A stretch of DNA of 14,020 nucleotides, from NCBI GenBank assembly GCA_958350755.1, contig CATWID010000048.1:1-14020 (forward strand). Direction: 5' to 3'. Both the position numbers and the translations under genes were made by a program. Positions 1 to 7,016 of the stretch are shown here, one piece after another. The notes below the pieces were generated by a model that was not told the origin of the DNA, did not search any database, and saw only the letters and a list, made by a program, of their open reading frames with translations. How positions within the stretch are numbered: position 1 is the stretch's first letter; the number at the start of each line of letters is the position of its first letter. The stretch comes from an uncultured Collinsella sp. GTDB lineage: Bacteria > Actinomycetota > Coriobacteriia > Coriobacteriales > Coriobacteriaceae.

Positions 1-432
1 GGTCAGGACGGCCAGATAGCTCGTGTCACCCATGCCCGTCTCCTCGACAAGTTCGCTGTAGTCGGCCGCGGCCTCGGGCAACAGCGACAGCACGGCGTCG
101 GTCACGTAGCCTACGACCACCTGCAGGGCAAGGCCAATCACGATAACGCAGACGATGCGCCTCCATGCTTTGCCTGCTCCCCCGCCAAGCGGGCGCTCGC
201 CCTGCCAGCGCGCCATAAACGAGCGCGGCCACAGATAACGCCACCACAGCAGCGCCATCAAAAACGACGCCATCTGCGCGGCAGCCTGAAGCAATTGAAT
301 ATCGAGGTCGTCAATCGAAAAGCCCATGAACACCGATGCGACGCCCAGAACGGAGAACAAAACCACACTCAGGGCGATATCGGCAGCGACGACGCCAAAA
401 CAGGCAAGCGCCCAAATCATCGCATTGAGCAT
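1..432 (-). CDS. CPBP-family intramembrane protease, N-terminal part (gene runs off the left edge)
   Basis: This is the first 144 codons of a membrane protein; the rest lies beyond base 1. The ATG at 432-430 follows a strong GGAGG at 7-base spacing. Hydrophobic segments are visible at about residues 3-36, 47-65 and 92-115, with arginine-rich loops between them. The last visible part (LPEAAADYSELVEETG, then a small-residue hydrophobic run) resembles the stretch that precedes the EExxR catalytic motif in CPBP/Abi (type II CAAX prenyl protease-like) proteins. The catalytic motif itself would lie off the window, so activity cannot be judged. Members of this family process membrane proteins or peptides or confer bacteriocin immunity; no substrate is suggested here. 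Downstream on the same strand relative to the antitoxin, it is separated from it only by a repeat pair. It could be another polytopic membrane protein. Confidence 0.75.
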   Translation of the reverse strand, partial: MLNAMIWALACFGVVAADIALSVVLFSVLGVASVFMGFSIDDLDIQLLQAAAQMASFLMALLWWRYLWPRSFMARWQGERPLGGGAGKAWRRIVCVIVIGLALQVVVGYVTDAVLSLLPEAAADYSELVEETGMGDTSYLAVLT

Positions 433-461
433 GCCAACCTCCTCCCGACAGCTAGTCATGT

Positions 462-527
462 AAGAACGTCCCCAACGACTAGTCATTGGGGACGTTCTTC
501 AACGACTAGTTGTTGGGGACAGTCTTT
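462..527. repeat. REP-like palindromic repeats with a TTGGGGAC core
   Basis: A 14-base arm at 462-475 (AAGAACGTCCCCAA) is the perfect reverse complement of 486-499, and the 10-base centre contains the palindrome ACTAGT, so 462-499 can form an almost complete hairpin with one C/A mismatch. A second copy follows directly: 475-500 and 501-527 share the pattern AACGACTAGT, two variable bases, TTGGGGAC, two variable bases, TCTT. The second copy also has a self-complementary centre at 501-514. The same core recurs at 11961-11975. Short, palindromic, intergenic and in head-to-tail pairs, these look like REP elements; whether a RAYT-type transposase mobilises them is inference. They overlap the 3' end of the antitoxin gene. 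Confidence 0.75.
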
Positions 528-704
528 GCCAAAAGCCCCGTTGGGCGAGATGTCGAACGGGAAGGTGCCGCAGCGATTGAACGCAGCGATAAACATGCGG
601 ATGGCGTTGGACGGCGTGGTGCCCACGAGCTGGGTTGCCGCCGCGAAGGCTGCCTTCTCCTCGGGCAAGACCTTCGCGACTACAGGGGTCATGTGTTCTG
701 CCAT
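483..704 (-). CDS. Solitary RelB/DinJ-family antitoxin, C-terminus rewritten by a repeat
   Basis: A 73-residue protein. The ATG at 704-702 is chosen because an AAGGAAG ribosome-binding site lies 5 bases upstream; longer in-frame starts have none. Residues 6-12 (TPVVAKV) form a likely beta strand and 15-43, including TPSNAIRMFIAAF, the two helices of a ribbon-helix-helix fold, followed by GTFPFDIS, the usual RelB/DinJ ending of this domain. Such proteins dimerise, bind their own promoter and neutralise a RelE/YafQ-type nuclease. Residues from about 60 onward (KDCPQQLVVEERPQ) are simply a translation of the GGGGAC repeat, so the natural toxin-binding tail appears lost or replaced. No toxin gene follows: the next gene on the strand is the CPBP protease. 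It may be an orphan regulator or a decaying remnant. Confidence 0.72.
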   Translation of the reverse strand: MAEHMTPVVAKVLPEEKAAFAAATQLVGTTPSNAIRMFIAAFNRCGTFPFDISPNGAFGKDCPQQLVVEERPQ

Positions 705-739
705 GGCGCTTCCTTTTTGAAACGACGGTAGTGCGGATA

Positions 740-796
740 GATGCGGGCCACGCGGCTGGGCGACGGGCTGTGAAGGCAACCCGATTGGCCCGCATC
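740..796 (-). repeat. 11-base perfect inverted repeat in the antitoxin leader
   Basis: GATGCGGGCCA at 740-750 is the exact reverse complement of 786-796, with 35 bases between. It lies between the predicted antitoxin promoter (840-867) and its ribosome-binding site, so it would fold in the 5' leader of that mRNA. It is not followed by a T-run on the minus strand, so a terminator is unlikely. It could be a regulatory hairpin or a relic of a small mobile repeat. Confidence 0.5.
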
Positions 797-818
797 CGGA
801 GTTTGTTTCTGCGGCGTT

Positions 819-867
819 GGTATTACTTGGTATTCCTAAGTATTACCCCGCAGATAGAATATCACAA
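819..867 (-). promoter_or_regulatory. Predicted promoter and operator-like palindrome for the antitoxin gene
   Basis: On the minus strand TTGTGA (862-867) and TAATAC (840-845) are separated by 16 bases and resemble -35 and -10 boxes. Over the -10 box lies an inverted repeat, GGTATTACTT (819-828) against AAGTATTACC (838-847), with 9 of 10 positions complementary; GGTATTACTT is also followed directly by the near-copy GGTATTCCTA. A flanking pair, CTGCGG (809-814) and CCGCAG (848-853), is also complementary. A palindrome overlapping the promoter of a ribbon-helix-helix antitoxin fits autorepression, but the assignment is inference. Confidence 0.5.
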
Positions 868-917
868 CCGACTCTATGGGGACGGAGGAAAACGAATCAT
901 TTTGTTGTTGAGTCAGT
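867..917. repeat. GGGGACGG-containing element bounded by short inverted repeats
   Basis: ACCGACTC (867-874) and GAGTCAGT (910-917) are complementary at 7 of 8 positions and bracket a 35-base segment with ATGGGGACGGAGGAAAACG. It lies 3 bases after the stop codon of the ABC fusion gene. It shares the GGGGAC block with the repeats at 462-527 and 11954-12007 but not their flanks, so it may be a diverged member of the same dispersed family. The hairpin could also act as a weak terminator of the hydrogenase operon, although its loop is long and there is no clear T-run. Confidence 0.4.
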
Positions 918-919
918 AT

Positions 920-2296
920 TTAGAGCGTGATGATGTCCGAGATATCGAGGGCCTGAGCATCGGCGACATCGTGCGTGGCAAGCAACAGCATACGGCCGTC
1001 GAGCAGGTCGATCACAGCCTTGGCCGTCGCATCGCGCGCGGAGGCATCCAGCCCGGTAAAGGGCTCGTCCAGAATAACGGCACCGCCCGGGCACAGCAGG
1101 GCTCGAGCGATCTCGACGCGACGGCGCTGTCCGCCCGAAAGCTCGGCCACGCGAGCATGCACATCGATTCCCGGCACCAGCAGGCGCAGCAATGCCGCGG
1201 CGCTCGAAGCATCCACGCGTACATCGGCGCACACCAGCACGTTTTCCAGCGCCGAGGCGGACTCGACCAGGCGCGCATCCTGAAACACCATCGAGCACGG
1301 CGCGCACTCCCCCGCTGCCAACGAAAGCAGCGTCGACTTGCCCATGCCCGAAGCGCCCATCACACAGATACGCCCACCCGCAGGCACGTTGAGCACCAGT
1401 CTGTCGAGCGCCGGCGCCCACAGCGCGCGATCGCCCACGGCAAGCGCAAGCTCCGCTGCAGCGCCATCGCTCGCGGTCCCCGCGCGCCCGCGCAGTCCAT
1501 CCCCATGCGCCCGCACGGCCGCTCCCCACGCCACGGGTCCCGAAACCCGCAGCAGCCACACCAGCACGCGCTCGCACGCCCACGAGGCGGCAACGACCAG
1601 CACGGTCCACGCCAGCAGATCAGCCGTCTCAATCAAAAGCTTTGCCTGATAGATGCGCTCGCCCACGGAACCCACCGCCATGCCGATAAGCTCGGCTGCC
1701 GCACCGGCCTTCCAGCTCATGCCGATGACCGCCTTCGCGCACGAAAGCACAAACGGCAGCACCTCACGCCAGGTATGAGCGCAAAACAGGCGCCATCCCC
1801 GCACGCCATGCAGGCGGAACATCTGCTCCAGCGGCTTATCCACTTGTGCCAAGCCCTCGACCAGAGAGAAATATACGCCCGGCAGCGCCATCAAAAAGAC
1901 TGCCGCGATGCTCACGCGCGCCGACCCCAGCCAGATAAGCAACAGGACCACCACGCAGGCGACCGGCGTCGCCTTTACAAACGACAGCGCCGGAGCCACC
2001 AGGTGCGCAAACGCACGCGAACGTAACGAAATCCCGGCAAGTACGCCACCGCACACCGCGGCAAGCGCCAACCCGCCCAGTATCCGCGCGCCCGAGCCCG
2101 CCAAAATCGCCCAGGTACCGCCATCGCACACCAGGCGCAGCAGCGCCAAGGCAACAGCACCCGGCCCCGGCAAAATCAGCGGCTGCGCCACCAGCGCCGC
2201 CACCAGCATCCACGCGGCAAGCCAAAAGGCGGCGACGGCACCTGCTGCCGCCACCGCCTTCATACCCTCTGTCATTTGTCGAGCAAACGCGCGCAC
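920..2296 (-). CDS. ABC transporter permease fused to its ATPase (NitT/TauT type)
   Basis: A single 458-residue protein combines a SsuC/TauC-like membrane permease (about residues 12-255) with an ABC ATPase (about 284-458); these are normally two genes. The permease has a series of hydrophobic segments and the ATPase-coupling loop region around LEQMFRLHGVRGWRLF to LPFVLS (157-184). The ATPase has Walker A GASGMGKS (314-321), Q-loop VFQD (337-340), signature LSGGQ (386-390), Walker B VILDE (407-411) and H-loop TH (441-442), so all catalytic motifs are present. Only 15 residues separate Walker A from the Q-loop, less than half of the usual distance, meaning most of the antiparallel beta subdomain is missing. 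The GTG start follows GGAG at 6-base spacing and lies 3 bases after the stop of the solute-binding protein, its evident partner. Substrate unknown. Confidence 0.9.
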   Translation of the reverse strand: MRAFARQMTEGMKAVAAAGAVAAFWLAAWMLVAALVAQPLILPGPGAVALALLRLVCDGGTWAILAGSGARILGGLALAAVCGGVLAGISLRSRAFAHLVAPALSFVKATPVACVVVLLLIWLGSARVSIAAVFLMALPGVYFSLVEGLAQVDKPLEQMFRLHGVRGWRLFCAHTWREVLPFVLSCAKAVIGMSWKAGAAAELIGMAVGSVGERIYQAKLLIETADLLAWTVLVVAASWACERVLVWLLRVSGPVAWGAAVRAHGDGLRGRAGTASDGAAAELALAVGDRALWAPALDRLVLNVPAGGRICVMGASGMGKSTLLSLAAGECAPCSMVFQDARLVESASALENVLVCADVRVDASSAAALLRLLVPGIDVHARVAELSGGQRRRVEIARALLCPGGAVILDEPFTGLDASARDATAKAVIDLLDGRMLLLATHDVADAQALDISDIITL

Positions 2297-2299
2297 GGG

Positions 2300-3355
2300 C
2301 TACTCCATGTAGTAGAAATCGTCAGCCGGAAGTTTACCACCCACGGCACTCGCGTCCGCGTCGGACAGCACCTGCAGATACCCGCTAAGTGCCGCCTTCA
2401 TATCCTTGCCCGTCTGGCAGACAAGCATGCACCCGGGAATCGCCTTCTCGGCGATCTTGGCGTTATCCACGATGCCGGCATCGACCACGGCCTGCGCCCA
2501 GTCTGCTGGCGCCGCATTGACAGCCTTAACGCTCGCCGCATGGCAGCTCAAGAACTCCGCCACGGCCTCGGGATGTTCCTCGGCAAACGCGCGGCGCACC
2601 ACGGTCACACCCGTCAGCAAGCGCGAACCCGTGTCACCCGCCAGCTCATCCCACGCATCGGTCAGGCTTACCGGAGCCGACAGCTTGCCTTCGCTCTTTG
2701 CGATGGCAGCTGTCTTGAACGGCTCCGGCAGCACGCCCACGGCGGACGGGTCGGCAAGCAGGGCCGACAGCACCTCGGTGGGCTCGCTCTTAAACTCGAG
2801 CGTCACCTGTCTGGTCAGGCCCGCGCGCTCCAGCAGGTAGTTCATGACGTACTCCGGCGTGGTGCCTTTGCCCGTCATGTAGACGGTACGACCCGCCAGA
2901 TCACCAAACGAAGTAACGTCCGCGTTACCCGTCACCACGTTCAGCACGCCCAGCGTGTTGATGTCGATGACCTGCACCGCGCCCTCGGTCTTGTTGTAGA
3001 GCACGCTCGCCACGTTGGCGGGCACCAGGGCAATGTCGACATCGCCCTGAATCATCTTGGGCACGATCTCGTCGGCCGCGGCGCTGATCGCAAAGTCGAA
3101 CTCGTTATCTGTCTCGCCACGCGCCGCCTGGTCCATAAACTGCACCAGACCGATTGACGTCGGCCCCTTGAGCGAGGCGACGTGCACCTCGACCGACTCG
3201 GCGGCAGCGCCGCTCGGCGCAGACCCGGCAGAGCCCGCAGAGGAGCCCGCCCCCGCAGCCCCGCCGCTGCAGCCAGCCAACGCAAGCGACAGCGCGCCCG
3301 CGGCAAGCGCCGAGGCAAACCCTCGGCGCGAAAGCTCAAATTCAAACGCGCGCAT
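2300..3355 (-). CDS. ABC transporter solute-binding lipoprotein (NMT1/TauA-like)
   Basis: A 351-residue extracytoplasmic binding protein. The N-terminus has a twin-arginine-like SRRGF (residues 9-13), a hydrophobic stretch and a lipobox LAGC with Cys29 as the likely lipid anchor, then a Gly/Ala/Ser linker. The mature part has the layout of periplasmic-binding-protein-like II proteins of the nitrate/taurine/thiamine-precursor group: TSIGLVQFMDQ near the start, GDVDIALVPANVASVLYN (ligand-cleft loop), DLAGRTVYMTGKGTTPEYV and a helical C-terminal part. The ATG at 3355-3353 lies 2 bases after the hydrogenase stop; a GTG at 3364 would add three residues but sits too close to the AAGGG. It is cotranscribed with the hydrogenase and the permease-ATPase fusion. 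The sequence does not reveal the ligand; a metal, cofactor precursor or organic acid are all possible. Confidence 0.88.
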   Translation of the reverse strand: MRAFEFELSRRGFASALAAGALSLALAGCSGGAAGAGSSAGSAGSAPSGAAAESVEVHVASLKGPTSIGLVQFMDQAARGETDNEFDFAISAAADEIVPKMIQGDVDIALVPANVASVLYNKTEGAVQVIDINTLGVLNVVTGNADVTSFGDLAGRTVYMTGKGTTPEYVMNYLLERAGLTRQVTLEFKSEPTEVLSALLADPSAVGVLPEPFKTAAIAKSEGKLSAPVSLTDAWDELAGDTGSRLLTGVTVVRRAFAEEHPEAVAEFLSCHAASVKAVNAAPADWAQAVVDAGIVDNAKIAEKAIPGCMLVCQTGKDMKAALSGYLQVLSDADASAVGGKLPADDFYYME

Positions 3356-3357
3356 CG

Positions 3358-5169
3358 TTAGCACATCCCTTCGTTAGGCATCGTCCAGGCGTGGTGGTCA
3401 GTGTGCAGCAACTCCTCGGCCAGCGGCGAGAGCGGCGCGCCCAAGAACTCGCGATAGCATGCCTGAACATCGGGATTCTCGTGCGAGAAACGAATGTCCG
3501 CTGCCGCATCGAGGTCCCAAAGAACCTGGCCACGCTCTGCCGCCAGCTCGCAGCCGTCGTGAATGGGCTGACCGCCGCCACCGACGCAGCCGCCCGGGCA
3601 CGCCATGACCTCGACGAAGTCATAGCTCGCACGGCCGTCGCGAATCGCATCGAGCAGGCGGGCAGCGTTGCCCAGCCCGTGCGCCACGGCGACGCGCACC
3701 TTGGTGCCATCGATATCGGCCACGGCCTCCTTCCAGCCATTCAGGCCACGCACGTCGGTAAAGAAATCCGCATCGGGGTTCTTGCCCGTCACCAGGTAAT
3801 AGGCCGAGCGCACGGCAGCCTCCATCACGCCTCCCGTGGCGCCAAAGATCACGCCCGCGCCCGTGCCGAAGCCCAGCGGCGTATCGAGCGGCTCCTCGGT
3901 AAGCGTGTCGACGCTCACGTGGCTCGCGCGAATCATGCGTACCATCTCGCGCACCGTCAGTGCAACGTCCACGTCGGGCGCGCCGCCCTCGCCCATCATG
4001 CTCGGCAGCGCACACTCGGCCTTCTTGGCCGTGCACGGCATAACGGACACCACGAACAGACGCTCGGGCTCCACGCCCAGCACCTTGGCGTAGTAGGTCT
4101 TGGCGATGGCGCCGAACATCTGCTGCGGCGACTTTGACGTGGACAGGCTGTCGACAAACTCGGGGTAACGTGCCTTCACAAAGCGCACCCAGCCCGGGCA
4201 GCAGCTCGTGAACATGGGCCAGCCGTGGCTGTCGCCCTCGCCCTTGACGGCCTTCCCCAGGCGCTCGAGCAGTTCGGAGCCCTCCTCCATAATGGTGAGG
4301 TCGGCCGAGAAATCGGTGTCGAACACGTACTCAAAGCCCACGCGGCGCAGCGCGCAGGCCAGGCGCTCAACGGTGGCCTCCTCGCGAGATATGCCGAGTT
4401 CCTCGCCCCAGGCGCTGCGCACGGCCGGCGCGATCTGCACCAGCACGATCTTGTCGGGATTAGCGAGCGCGTCAAACACGGTCTCGGTATCGTCGCGCTC
4501 GCGCAGGGCGCCCGTCGGACAATGTGTAATGCACTGGCCGCACGCGACGCAATCGGTCTTGCCGATCGGTGCGCGCCCGCGGGTACCCACGGCGGTATGC
4601 GTGGCGCGGTTGGTCAGGTCCCAAATCCCTAGGCCCTGCACGCTCTCGCACACCTTGATGCAGCGCATGCATTTAATGCACTTGTCGTTTTCGCGGATGA
4701 TGGGAAAATCGAAATCCCAGCCCTCGCCCGCCAAATGCCTTTGATACGGCAGATAGAAAATGCCCAGATCGTTGGCGATGGTCTGCAAGTTGCAGTTGCC
4801 GCTGCGCACGCAGCTCGTGCACTGCGAATCGTGCTGGGACAGCAGCAGCTGCACGTTGGTGCGACGCGCCTCGCGGGCCTTGGGGCTGTTGGTGTGGACC
4901 ACCATGCCGTCGAGCACGTAGTTGTTGCAGGCGGCAACCAGCTGGTCGCAGCCCTCAACCTCGACCACGCATACGCGGCAGCCGCCGATCTCGTTTAGAT
5001 CGCGCAGGTAGCACAGGGTGGGAATCTGGATGCTGACGGACTTGGCCGCATCCAGGATCGTGGTGTGCTCGGGAACCACGACCTCGCAGTTATCGATAGT
5101 GAGCTTGACCATGTTGTGCGCTCCGTTTTCGGTGTTGTCGCTGACAGTGGTTTTGTTGGGCTCTACCAT
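3358..5169 (-). CDS. hydA: [FeFe] hydrogenase, group A catalytic subunit
   Basis: A 603-residue enzyme that interconverts protons and H2, cytoplasmic (no signal peptide). Cluster sites run in order: plant-type [2Fe-2S] with C53, C64, C67, C81; a His/Cys-ligated [4Fe-4S] (H113, C117, C120, C126); two [4Fe-4S] of a ferredoxin domain (C164/167/170/174 and C207/210/213/217); then the H-cluster domain with TSCCPGW (321-327), MPCTAKKAE (377-385) and ExMxCxxGCxxGGGxP (520-535). C323 matches the proton-relay cysteine, and C324, C379, C524 and C528 match the H-cluster ligands. The C-terminus carries the small-subunit-like REFLGAPLSPLAEELLHT (573-590). The ATG at 5169 has GGAGG 8 bases upstream and overlaps the preceding gene by 7 bases; an ATG at 5112 (residue 20, GGAG 8 bases upstream) is a real alternative. 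The maturases HydE, HydF and HydG are not in the window. Confidence 0.97.
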   Translation of the reverse strand: MVEPNKTTVSDNTENGAHNMVKLTIDNCEVVVPEHTTILDAAKSVSIQIPTLCYLRDLNEIGGCRVCVVEVEGCDQLVAACNNYVLDGMVVHTNSPKAREARRTNVQLLLSQHDSQCTSCVRSGNCNLQTIANDLGIFYLPYQRHLAGEGWDFDFPIIRENDKCIKCMRCIKVCESVQGLGIWDLTNRATHTAVGTRGRAPIGKTDCVACGQCITHCPTGALRERDDTETVFDALANPDKIVLVQIAPAVRSAWGEELGISREEATVERLACALRRVGFEYVFDTDFSADLTIMEEGSELLERLGKAVKGEGDSHGWPMFTSCCPGWVRFVKARYPEFVDSLSTSKSPQQMFGAIAKTYYAKVLGVEPERLFVVSVMPCTAKKAECALPSMMGEGGAPDVDVALTVREMVRMIRASHVSVDTLTEEPLDTPLGFGTGAGVIFGATGGVMEAAVRSAYYLVTGKNPDADFFTDVRGLNGWKEAVADIDGTKVRVAVAHGLGNAARLLDAIRDGRASYDFVEVMACPGGCVGGGGQPIHDGCELAAERGQVLWDLDAAADIRFSHENPDVQACYREFLGAPLSPLAEELLHTDHHAWTMPNEGMC

Positions 5170-6995
5170 TCCAAGTTCCTCCCTCCGCGGAACGCACCAA
5201 AGCCAAAGTGGTCGCAGCGCAGGCAGCGGCTCGCCTCCTGGCATGCCTCCTGTTCGGTAAGACCCTGCTCGACCAGATTCCAATCGTGAATACGCTCGCC
5301 CGCCTCGCGCTCGCCCAGCTCGCAGCGGCCGCACTCGTGCTTACCCTTAAACTGGACGGTCGGCAGTTCGACCTCGAGTTTGATCTTGTGATCAAAGCCC
5401 AGGTAGCGGTCGATGTTTGCCGAGGCCACGCGGCCGGCGTTGATAGCGCGGATAACGGTGGCGGGGCCGGTCTGGCAGTCGCCGCCGCTAAAGAGACCAT
5501 CGAAGTTGGGCACGGCGCCGTCCGAATCGGTGACGACGCAGCCCCACTTGCAGGCAATGCCCATCTCCTCAAACGGCTTGGAATCGATGTCCTGGCCAAT
5601 GGCCACAAACACGCGCTCGCAGGGGATGATGCGTTCGGGCGTGGCGGCGGCACGCGGGGCCGGACGCCCACGACGGGGCTCGCCGATGATCTGCGGCTGC
5701 ACGCGCAGGCCACTCACGCGACCTTCCTCGCCCGTCTCGATAGCGAGCGGGGCGGTCAACTCCAGCACCTCGCAGCCCTCGGCCTGGGCGCCGGCGATCT
5801 CGGCGTCCTGGGCCGTCATGTCGCAGATGCGGCGGCGGTAGACGATGCTCACCTTCTCGGCACCGCAGCGCACGGCAGAGCGGGCCACGTCCATGGCAAC
5901 GTTGCCGCCACCGATGACGCACACGCGCTGACCGCTCAGGTCGGGCAGCTCGTCGTCGCCGATGGCGCGCAGCATCTTGACGGCCGACTCAACGCCGGGC
6001 GCCTCTTCGCCCGGAAGGCCGAGCTTCTTGTCGTTGTGGGCACCGATGGCCAGGTAGACGGCATCGTACTCGTCACGCAGGCGGGCGAGCTCCTCGCCGC
6101 GCACAGAGTGGTCGAGCTCCACGTCGATGCCGGCGCTCAAGATCCAGTCGATCTCGGCCTGCAGGCGCTCGCGCGGCAGACGATAGCTGGGGATGCCGTA
6201 GCGCAGCATGCCGCCCAGGTGGTGGCGCTGCTCAAAGATGGTCACCTTATGGCCCATCACGGCCAGGTAGTAGGCACAGGAAAGGCCGGCCGGGCCGCCG
6301 CCGATCACGGCGACGCGCTTGCCGGTGTTGTCCACTACATGGGGCTTGTGGTCGTTGAGGTCGCTGTGCTCAACGGCAAAACGCTTGAGAGCGAGGATGT
6401 TCATGGGGTCGTCGACCATGCCGCGACGGCAGTGCATCTCGCAGGGGTGCTCGCATACCAGGCCGCAGACGAGCGGCAGCGGGTTGTTTTTGCGGATGAC
6501 TTTGACGGCGTCGGCATAACGGCCGGCCTCGACCAGCGAGATGTACCCGGGAATGTCGACGTGCGCCGGGCAGCCCGATACGCACGGAACGCGTGCCTCG
6601 CGGTCAAAGCCGCAGGAGTGCTCGCGAATGTGGTGCTCAAAGTCGTCGCGAAAGCCGCGAATGGCGGTAAGCGCCATGGCGCCGGCCTCGTAGCCGATGG
6701 CGCAGTCGCTCGAAAGGTAGATGGTGCGGGCGGTGCGCTCAATCAAGTTGAGCGTGGACTCGTCGGCGCGGCCCTCGAGCACATCGGCGAGCAGATCGCT
6801 CAGCGCGCTCAGGCCCACGCGGCAGGGTGTGCACTTGCCGCAGCTCTGAGTGGAACACAGGTTGACGAGCGCTGCCGTAAACTCAACGGGACACGGGGCG
6901 AGCGAACTCACCGCCAAGCGGCGTCCGAGTGCATCGTGCAGGTCGTCCATGACGGCCTGGGCGTGGCTGCGTTCCATTACATGCAGTCGAGCCAT
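5163..6995 (-). CDS. NuoF C-terminal [4Fe-4S] domain fused to GltD-like FAD/NAD(P) oxidoreductase
   Basis: A 610-residue flavoprotein, the likely pyridine-nucleotide partner of the hydrogenase encoded next. Residues 1-125 match only the C-terminal iron-sulfur region of NuoF/HydB: SCGKCTPCR (C52, C55, C58) and SSDC (C98). The NADH/FMN-binding and SLBB parts of NuoF are absent. Residues 130-530 resemble the glutamate synthase small subunit and NfnB: cysteines C138, C142, C177, C181, C185 and C189 for [4Fe-4S] clusters, the FAD loop VIGGGPAGL (230-238), the NAD(P) loop VIGGGNVAMD (360-369), and a closing FAD motif GLFSGGDCQTGPATVIRAI (500-518). The tail adds two CxxC pairs (C555/C558, C591/C594). 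The ATG at 6995 is preferred over a GTG at 7010 because GAGGGG lies 5 bases upstream. It is the first gene of the operon. NADH versus NADPH use, and electron bifurcation, cannot be read from sequence. Confidence 0.93.
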   Translation of the reverse strand: MARLHVMERSHAQAVMDDLHDALGRRLAVSSLAPCPVEFTAALVNLCSTQSCGKCTPCRVGLSALSDLLADVLEGRADESTLNLIERTARTIYLSSDCAIGYEAGAMALTAIRGFRDDFEHHIREHSCGFDREARVPCVSGCPAHVDIPGYISLVEAGRYADAVKVIRKNNPLPLVCGLVCEHPCEMHCRRGMVDDPMNILALKRFAVEHSDLNDHKPHVVDNTGKRVAVIGGGPAGLSCAYYLAVMGHKVTIFEQRHHLGGMLRYGIPSYRLPRERLQAEIDWILSAGIDVELDHSVRGEELARLRDEYDAVYLAIGAHNDKKLGLPGEEAPGVESAVKMLRAIGDDELPDLSGQRVCVIGGGNVAMDVARSAVRCGAEKVSIVYRRRICDMTAQDAEIAGAQAEGCEVLELTAPLAIETGEEGRVSGLRVQPQIIGEPRRGRPAPRAAATPERIIPCERVFVAIGQDIDSKPFEEMGIACKWGCVVTDSDGAVPNFDGLFSGGDCQTGPATVIRAINAGRVASANIDRYLGFDHKIKLEVELPTVQFKGKHECGRCELGEREAGERIHDWNLVEQGLTEQEACQEASRCLRCDHFGFGAFRGGRNLEW

Positions 6996-7016
6996 AAGAT
7001 CCCCTCTCACATGGCA

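Noticed and set aside
462..527. Possible CRISPR array
   Set aside because: Only two or three short units, adjacent without spacers of regular length, and no cas genes nearby.
635..2026. 463-codon open frame on the plus strand
   Set aside because: Antisense to the permease-ATPase fusion; His/Arg/Gln-rich with no recognisable fold.
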